A stretch of DNA of 15,714 nucleotides from an uncultured Collinsella sp. GTDB lineage: Bacteria; Actinomycetota; Coriobacteriia; Coriobacteriales; Coriobacteriaceae. The stretch is from NCBI GenBank assembly GCA_900551195.1, contig URVD01000014.1, positions 1-15,714 of the forward strand. The letters are read 5' to 3'. Position 1 is the first letter of the stretch. Every line of letters starts with the position of its first letter. Under the pieces are notes generated by a model. The model worked only from the letters and a program-made list of their open reading frames with translations, was not told the origin of the DNA and did no database searches. Of this stretch, positions 7,742-15,714 are shown in pieces. The position numbers were made by a program, and so were the translations under genes.

Positions 7742-9613
7742 ATGGATATACGCGACCGACGATTGAAGGCCAGATTGTCCAAATGGAGCACTTGCAGCGT
7801 CGAGACGAAACGCGGTTTGGTAAAACCGCGTAAGGTGACTATGTTTAAGAGGTTTCTTTCTTACTACGAGCCCCAGATGGGGCTTTTTGTTGCTGATACT
7901 GTTTGCGCTCTGGTGCTTGCCGCCATTGACCTGGCGTTCCCCATTATCCTGCGCAATTTGACCGGTGGGCTATTTACTCAGGGTCAGGCTGCCATTATGC
8001 AGGCGCTCGGCATGATCGCGGTGGGCTTGGTGTTGATGTATGCCGTCCGCTGCGCCTGCCGCTACTTTGTGAGCTATTGGGGTCACGTGATGGGCGCGCG
8101 CATGGAGTCCAAGATGCGCGAGGACCTGTTCGACCAGTATGAGCGCTTCAGCTTTGCGTACTTCGACCGCAACAGCTCGGGCGACATGATGAGCCGCGTG
8201 GTCAACGACCTGTTCGATATCTGCGAGGCGGCGCACCACGTGCCCGAGTGGATCATCATCTGCGGCATCGAGATTATCGGCTCGTTTGTGATCCTCTTTA
8301 CCATCGCCCCGGTGCTGGCGCTCGCCATGGCCGTGGTGACGGCGGCGTTTTCGGCCATCATGTTTTGGCAGAACATGCGCATGCGCGAGGTCTTTAGCGA
8401 CAATCGCAAAAAGATCAGCGGCATCAATGCGCAGCTGCAGGATTCGCTGGCGGGCATGCGCGTGGTCAAGAGCTTTGCCAATGAGGAGACCGAACACTTC
8501 AAGTTCCGCGCCTCAAACAATCGCTATCTTTCGTCCAAGGAGAACATGTATCACGCCATGGGCGTCTATACCGCGACGTATGGCCTGCTTTCGGGTGTGC
8601 TCTATGTGATCGTGGTGCTGCTGGGCGGCTGGCTGGTCGCCCAGGGGCAGCTGCAGGCGGTCGATATGGCGACCTTTGCACTCTATATTTCGCTGTTCTG
8701 CACGCCGCTCGAGACACTCGTCAATTCGGCCGAAACGTATCAGAAGGCTATCGCCGGCTTTAAGCGTATGGACGAGGTGCTCTCGACCGCGCCGGATATC
8801 CAGGACAAGCCGGGCGCTACGGATCTGCAGGTGACTGCCGGCGCCGTGGAGTATCACGACGTGTGCTTTAACTACGAGGATGTTGAGCTGGGCGAGGGCG
8901 ATGCCGACGAGCGTCCCGTTATCGACCATATGGACCTGTCCATCAAGCCCGGGCAGACCATCGCTTTGGTTGGCCCTTCGGGCGGTGGCAAGTCCACGAC
9001 CTGTTCGCTGCTGCCGCGCTTTTATGACGTGGCCGCCGGATCCATTAGCATCGACGGCCAGGACGTGCGCGATGTGACGCAGCAGAGCCTGCGTCGCGCC
9101 ATCGGCCTGGTGCAGCAGGATGTCTATCTGTTTGACGGCACGATTGGCGAGAACATCGCCTACGGCAAGCCGGGCGCTACGGCAGGAGAGATCGCCGAGG
9201 CCGCCCGTCGCGCCAACATCGATGCCTTTATCGAGTCGCTTCCACAGGGCTATGACACGGTCGTGGGCGAGCGCGGCAGCCGTCTTTCGGGCGGACAGAA
9301 ACAGCGCGTTGCCATCGCGCGTGTGTTTCTCAAGAATCCCAAAATCTTGATCTTGGACGAGGCGACGAGTGCTTTGGATAACGAGAGCGAGGAGGCGGTC
9401 CAGGAGTCGCTCGAAGAGCTGGCACGCGGCCGTACCACAATCATCATCGCCCACCGTCTCTCGACCATTAAACACGCCGATGAGATTGCGACCGTTGAGC
9501 ATGGTCGCGTTGTGGAACGTGGCACGCATGAACAGCTTCTCGCCCGTGGCGGCACCTATGCCCGTTACTATCGAATGCAGTTCGAAGGTGCGCGTGCGCA
9601 CGAGCTCGACTGA
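7742..9613 (+). CDS. Fused half-size ABC exporter (membrane plus ATPase domain)
   Basis: This is a type IV ABC exporter half-molecule of the MdlB/MsbA kind, expected to work as a homodimer; substrate unknown. About six membrane helices span residues 45-350. The ATPase domain has Walker A GPSGGGKST (411-419), Q-loop VQQD, signature LSGGQ (515-519), Walker B ILILDEAT (535-542, catalytic Glu540) and switch His571 (IIIAHRLST), so both ATP sites should be active. An acidic insert (ELGEGDADERP) sits just before Walker A. From ATG 7742 the product is 623 residues and has the best ribosome binding site (AGGAGG, 7729-7734). Family members usually begin like MFKRFLSYYEPQ, which is ATG 7841 here (590 residues, own site AAGGTGA). 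The 33 codons between use ATA, CGA and AGA, rare in neighbouring genes, so 7841 may be the true start. The next gene follows after 19 bases. Confidence 0.9.
   Translation: MDIRDRRLKARLSKWSTCSVETKRGLVKPRKVTMFKRFLSYYEPQMGLFVADTVCALVLAAIDLAFPIILRNLTGGLFTQGQAAIMQALGMIAVGLVLMYAVRCACRYFVSYWGHVMGARMESKMREDLFDQYERFSFAYFDRNSSGDMMSRVVNDLFDICEAAHHVPEWIIICGIEIIGSFVILFTIAPVLALAMAVVTAAFSAIMFWQNMRMREVFSDNRKKISGINAQLQDSLAGMRVVKSFANEETEHFKFRASNNRYLSSKENMYHAMGVYTATYGLLSGVLYVIVVLLGGWLVAQGQLQAVDMATFALYISLFCTPLETLVNSAETYQKAIAGFKRMDEVLSTAPDIQDKPGATDLQVTAGAVEYHDVCFNYEDVELGEGDADERPVIDHMDLSIKPGQTIALVGPSGGGKSTTCSLLPRFYDVAAGSISIDGQDVRDVTQQSLRRAIGLVQQDVYLFDGTIGENIAYGKPGATAGEIAEAARRANIDAFIESLPQGYDTVVGERGSRLSGGQKQRVAIARVFLKNPKILILDEATSALDNESEEAVQESLEELARGRTTIIIAHRLSTIKHADEIATVEHGRVVERGTHEQLLARGGTYARYYRMQFEGARAHELD
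7810..7831 (+). promoter_or_regulatory. Hairpin abutting the second start of the ABC exporter
   Basis: ACGCGGTTT (7810-7818) pairs perfectly over 9 bp with AAACCGCGT (7823-7831) around a 4-base loop. It ends directly against AAGGTGA (7832-7838), the ribosome binding site of ATG 7841, and could control that start. Confidence 0.45.
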
Positions 9614-9632
9614 TTGATATGACAGGAAGTTT

Positions 9633-10598
9633 ATGGCTGACAAGAACCCTTTGACTCCGGAAGAAGTGACGGAGTTATTCTCCGAAATCGATGCATCCGG
9701 TGTCTTGGATCCCACGCTTGCCAAAAAGCGAACCGAGCGCATGCGTGAGAAGGAGGCTGCGGCCAAGCGCGGTGACAAAGCGGCGCTAGCGCAGCTGCGC
9801 AGCGAGGACCGCGCGAGCCAGGCAAAACATATCGACCCGCTGTCCGAGGATGATCCTTCGGGTTCGCAGGTGAGTCATACCATTACGAAGACCGCGATGG
9901 CCGTGGTCATCGGTATTTTGGTGCTGATCGTGGGCATGCAGATTGGCTACGGCGTGATGCGTCGCCTGAACACCGCCAACCTGTCCGAGAGCGTTTCGGT
10001 CGATACCGTTTCGACGGCGCTGAAGGGCGGCCTTGAGTGGGGCAACGGCTTTACGCAGTTCCCGCTCGACTTTACCGTCGATGAAGCCGATGAGCGTACG
10101 GGCACGGTCGAGGTGACGGTGTTGGACACATCGTCTGCCAACGAGCTCGAGCTGCTGTCCAACGGGCAGATTCAGGCCGCGGCACTTGCGACCAACGCGC
10201 TGCTCAACGATAAGATTGACCGCGTGGTGTATAACGTTCACGCCTATATCGACGAGGATAGCAACATTCAGCACGATTCCTTCTTTGGCATGTTTCCCGC
10301 CCAGGGCCACCAGAGCGCCATCCTGACGTTCGTGTGGACCAAGAGCTCATCCAACGCTACGAGTATCGACTGGAAGATGCGCATCGTGAGTATGGATGAC
10401 ACCATCGCCGAGCGCATTCAGAAGCAGGTGAACTCGGTGTCGTCGTTGATTGAGGACCCGGTGGTGAGCCAGACCAAGATTGACGAGGAAAAGGACGAAC
10501 GTGACCTGGAACATCGTCTGCATGGCCGCGAGATTTTCCGCGGCGGCAAGCCCGATCGCTCACCGTCCGATCTGCTGGAACAGGACAAGAAAAAGTAA
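9633..10598 (+). CDS. Single-pass membrane protein of unknown function
   Basis: I do not recognise this 321-residue protein. Residues 1-87 are soluble and highly charged: a short segment resembling an acidic helix (TPEEVTELFSEID) and then a Lys/Arg/Glu/Ala-rich region likely to be helical. One membrane segment runs from about 88 to 109 (AMAVVIGILVLIVGMQIGYGVM). Residues 110-290 look like a folded alpha/beta domain (TVEVTVLDTSS, AILTFVWTKSS), probably outside the cell, and the last 30 residues are a charged tail. There is no signal peptide cleavage site, lipobox or known motif. The start ATG 9633 has AGGAAG (9624-9629) just upstream. It follows the ABC exporter by 19 bases and ends at a strong terminator, so the two form an operon; a partner or accessory role in export is inference. 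Confidence 0.85.
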   Translation: MADKNPLTPEEVTELFSEIDASGVLDPTLAKKRTERMREKEAAAKRGDKAALAQLRSEDRASQAKHIDPLSEDDPSGSQVSHTITKTAMAVVIGILVLIVGMQIGYGVMRRLNTANLSESVSVDTVSTALKGGLEWGNGFTQFPLDFTVDEADERTGTVEVTVLDTSSANELELLSNGQIQAAALATNALLNDKIDRVVYNVHAYIDEDSNIQHDSFFGMFPAQGHQSAILTFVWTKSSSNATSIDWKMRIVSMDDTIAERIQKQVNSVSSLIEDPVVSQTKIDEEKDERDLEHRLHGREIFRGGKPDRSPSDLLEQDKKK

Positions 10599-10604
10599 GA
10601 GGCC

Positions 10605-10645
10605 ATTATCCCGCGTGAGCCACAAGCCCACGCGGGATAATTTTT
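10605..10645 (+). terminator. Strong intrinsic terminator after the ABC exporter operon
   Basis: ATTATCCCGCGTG (10605-10617) pairs perfectly over 13 bp with CACGCGGGATAAT (10629-10641), followed by TTTT. It begins 6 bases after the stop codon and isolates the exporter operon from carAB. Confidence 0.93.
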
Positions 10646-10768
10646 CTGGGACGGGGATTAAAAAATCATTATGCATAGAAAGTCATAATTATCATTTCGT
10701 AAACATTTCGATGAAATTAACGCCATGAGGCATGCTTGCGGTTACAATACCGCGAGGCCTAACTACAC
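10646..10768 (+). promoter_or_regulatory. AT-rich promoter region of carAB
   Basis: This stretch is far richer in A and T than its surroundings. TACAAT (10743-10748) is a good -10, but no clear -35 lies at 16-18 bases. Upstream are two direct repeats CATTTCG (10693-10699 and 10704-10710), 11 bases apart, and an inverted pair ATTATG/CATAAT (10668-10673, 10684-10689). They could be activator or repressor sites. RNA would start near 10755, giving a leader of about 50 bases containing the PyrR hairpin. Confidence 0.45.
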
Positions 10769-10769
10769 A

Positions 10770-10802
10770 CCTTTAAGCCGGTCCTGTGAGACCGGGAAGG
10801 AG
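10770..10802 (+). promoter_or_regulatory. PyrR-binding hairpin masking the carA ribosome binding site
   Basis: CCGGTC (10778-10783) pairs with GACCGG (10790-10795) around the hexaloop CTGTGA, giving the PyrR binding-loop consensus UCCNGNGAG. An outer stem CCTT (10770-10773) with AAGG (10797-10800) uses up the Shine-Dalgarno AAGGAG (10797-10802). No terminator follows. PyrR with bound UMP would therefore hold the hairpin closed and block translation of carA, as known for mycobacterial pyr leaders, rather than act by transcription attenuation as in Bacillus. Confidence 0.85.
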
Positions 10803-10806
10803 AATT

Positions 10807-12246
10807 ATGGCGAACAACCATACCGCGGGCGCTGCCGCCCGCACCTTCGCGCCCAGCGAGCTTTGCCAGCGTATGCTGACCAAAACCAGCAAGGGCACCT
10901 GCGGTCCCTGCATCCTGTATCTTGAGGATGGGACCATTTTTTATGGACGTGCATGCGGCGCCGCGGGCACCGCGACCGGCGAAGTCTGCTTCAACACCTC
11001 GCTCGAGGGCTACTTTGAGGTCATGACCGACCCGAGTTATGCCGGCCAAATCGTAACCATGACCTATCCGCAGATCGGTAACTACGGTATCGACGAGACC
11101 GACGTCCAGTCGGCCTTCCCCGGCGACGACGTGCGCCCTACGAGCGCTCCGGCTATGCGCGGCATGATCGTTCGCGACATGTGCGCCACGCCTTCTAACT
11201 GGCGCTCGGCCGTGAGCGTGCCGGAGTACCTGCGCGCTCACGGCATCGTCGCTATCGAGGGTGTCGACACCCGCGCTTTGGTGCGCCATCTGCGCGACAA
11301 TGGTTCCAAGATGGGCATTATCTCGACCGAGATCTTCGATGTCGACGAGCTTGCCGAGCGTCTGGCCGCAGCGCCCACGCTGGTAGGCGAGAACCTGGTC
11401 AAGACCGTGAGCTGCCCCGCGCCTCACGAGTTTGTGGCCGCCAACCTGCCTGCCACGCATGACTTTGCACTTGCGGTTGCCGCTCCTGCCCGTCACAAAG
11501 TGGTCGCCTACGACTGCGGCGTCAAGCGCGGCATTCTGGAGGGCCTCGTCCGCGCCGGCTGCGACCTTACTGTCGTGCCGTGGGATACGCCTGCCCAGCA
11601 GGTGCTCGACATGAATCCCGATGGCGTCTTTTTGTCCAACGGCCCCGGCGACCCCGATGCCGTGGTGGAGACCTACGAGCAGGTGCAGCAGCTGATCGGC
11701 AAGGTGCCGGTCTTTGGTATTTGTCTTGGTCACCAGATGATCAGCCTGGCCTGCGGTGCCCAGATGGAAAAGCTTAAGTTTGGTCACCGCGGTGGCAACC
11801 AGCCGGTCATGAACCTGGTAAGCCGTCGCGTGGAGATCACCGCGCAAAACCATGGCTTTGGCCTGCTGTTCCCCAGCTTGGGCAAGCTTGTCCCCGAGCT
11901 TTCCGGCGGCGAGACCGAGCATGCGGCCGATGGAGATCTGCGCGTCTGGGTGCGCCGCGGAATCGCGCCGGTCGTGATGAACGAGCGCTTCGGTCGCATT
12001 CGTCTAACACATGTGAACCTCAACGACGGCACCGCCGAGGGCATCCAGCTGCTCGACGCCCCGTGCTTCTCGGTCCAGTACCACCCCGAGGCCTCGCCTG
12101 GCCCCACCGATGCCCACTATCTCTTTACCGCCTTTACGCGACTCATGGACGGCGAGGAGAACTACCTGGACATCGATCCCGCGAAGGACCGCCTTGCCGG
12201 CTGGAACTTTGCTGAGTCCGAGACCGCTGAGACCGAGGAGAACTAA
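10807..12246 (+). CDS. carA: Carbamoyl phosphate synthase small (glutaminase) subunit, with insertion
   Basis: The 479-residue subunit takes ammonia from glutamine and passes it to CarB for carbamoyl phosphate, used for pyrimidines and arginine. The N-terminal domain shows [20 protein letters not shown] and NYGI; the class I amidotransferase domain shows [17 protein letters not shown], and FGICLGHQ with the nucleophile Cys306. His426 and Glu428 (YHPEASPG) complete the triad. It is about 90 residues longer than usual: roughly 35 extra at the N-terminus, about 36 between QNHGFG (347-352) and [10 protein letters not shown] (400-409), and an acidic C-terminal tail. ATG 10807 has AAGGAG just upstream; an in-frame GTG at 10786 lies inside the PyrR hairpin and is unlikely. 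The stop is one base before carB. Confidence 0.95.
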   Translation: MANNHTAGAAARTFAPSELCQRMLTKTSKGTCGPCILYLEDGTIFYGRACGAAGTATGEVCFNTSLEGYFEVMTDPSYAGQIVTMTYPQIGNYGIDETDVQSAFPGDDVRPTSAPAMRGMIVRDMCATPSNWRSAVSVPEYLRAHGIVAIEGVDTRALVRHLRDNGSKMGIISTEIFDVDELAERLAAAPTLVGENLVKTVSCPAPHEFVAANLPATHDFALAVAAPARHKVVAYDCGVKRGILEGLVRAGCDLTVVPWDTPAQQVLDMNPDGVFLSNGPGDPDAVVETYEQVQQLIGKVPVFGICLGHQMISLACGAQMEKLKFGHRGGNQPVMNLVSRRVEITAQNHGFGLLFPSLGKLVPELSGGETEHAADGDLRVWVRRGIAPVVMNERFGRIRLTHVNLNDGTAEGIQLLDAPCFSVQYHPEASPGPTDAHYLFTAFTRLMDGEENYLDIDPAKDRLAGWNFAESETAETEEN

Positions 12247-12247
12247 C

Positions 12248-15562
<3,315 letters not shown>

Positions 15563-15714
15563 CGTGACCTGTCCGGCCGGGGCGGGAGGGGCCGAGATTT
15601 CCCCCTTTCGCTCCGGCTGCAAGCAGAGTCGTTCAAAAGGTTATTAGTGGCCGGGCCCGCTCCCTTATGCACCACCATTGGGAACTTTGGCTGATAGATT
15701 TAGCGCGACGGGGG
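15563..15714. other. Window end after carB
   Basis: No gene, ribosome binding site or convincing terminator is visible in these 152 bases. The run is GC-rich up to about 15600 and more mixed afterwards. In many genomes further pyr genes follow carB, but nothing here shows it. Confidence 0.4.

Overview
The window is high-GC, densely coding and almost entirely on the + strand. Gene content and order (rpsF-ssb-rpsR-rplI-dnaB-purA-purD, then carA-carB behind a PyrR-type leader), GC-ending codons, the SSB and carA features and the Coriobacteriia-like membrane protein suggest an actinomycetote, most likely a Coriobacteriia member such as Collinsella. That taxonomic call is inference from recall, not from a search. 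Nothing mobile is visible: no integrase, transposase, CRISPR array or phage gene.

Layout. 1-330: two tRNA-Ser genes (CGA and GGA anticodons, CCA encoded) on the - strand, each followed by its own intrinsic terminator, with a promoter at 345-372. 330-832: a long non-coding stretch holding an Actinobacteria-type DnaA box, an orphan Shine-Dalgarno with a 26-codon frame, and a perfect 8-bp hairpin in front of rpsF. 833-2520: rpsF, ssb, rpsR (zinc-ligand form) and rplI (long acidic tail), closed by a strong terminator. 2745-7656: dnaB, purA, purD and a NUDIX ADP-ribose pyrophosphatase; purA has its own promoter, and a pair of mutually exclusive hairpins lies between purA and purD. 7742-10598: a fused half-size ABC exporter and a single-pass membrane protein of unknown function, closed by a 13-bp terminator. 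10646-15562: AT-rich promoter region, PyrR-binding hairpin that can hide the ribosome binding site, carA and carB. The last 150 bases hold no recognisable gene.

How it fits together. The first block couples ribosomal proteins (S6, S18, L9) with replication proteins (SSB, DnaB). The second makes AMP (PurA) and an early purine intermediate (PurD). The last makes carbamoyl phosphate for pyrimidines and arginine. So most of the window is housekeeping. The less ordinary material is regulatory RNA (leaders of rpsF, purD, the ABC gene and carA), an insertion in the CarA amidotransferase domain, and the unknown membrane protein paired with the exporter. I found no convincing new multi-gene system; the purD leader is the best candidate for an undescribed element.
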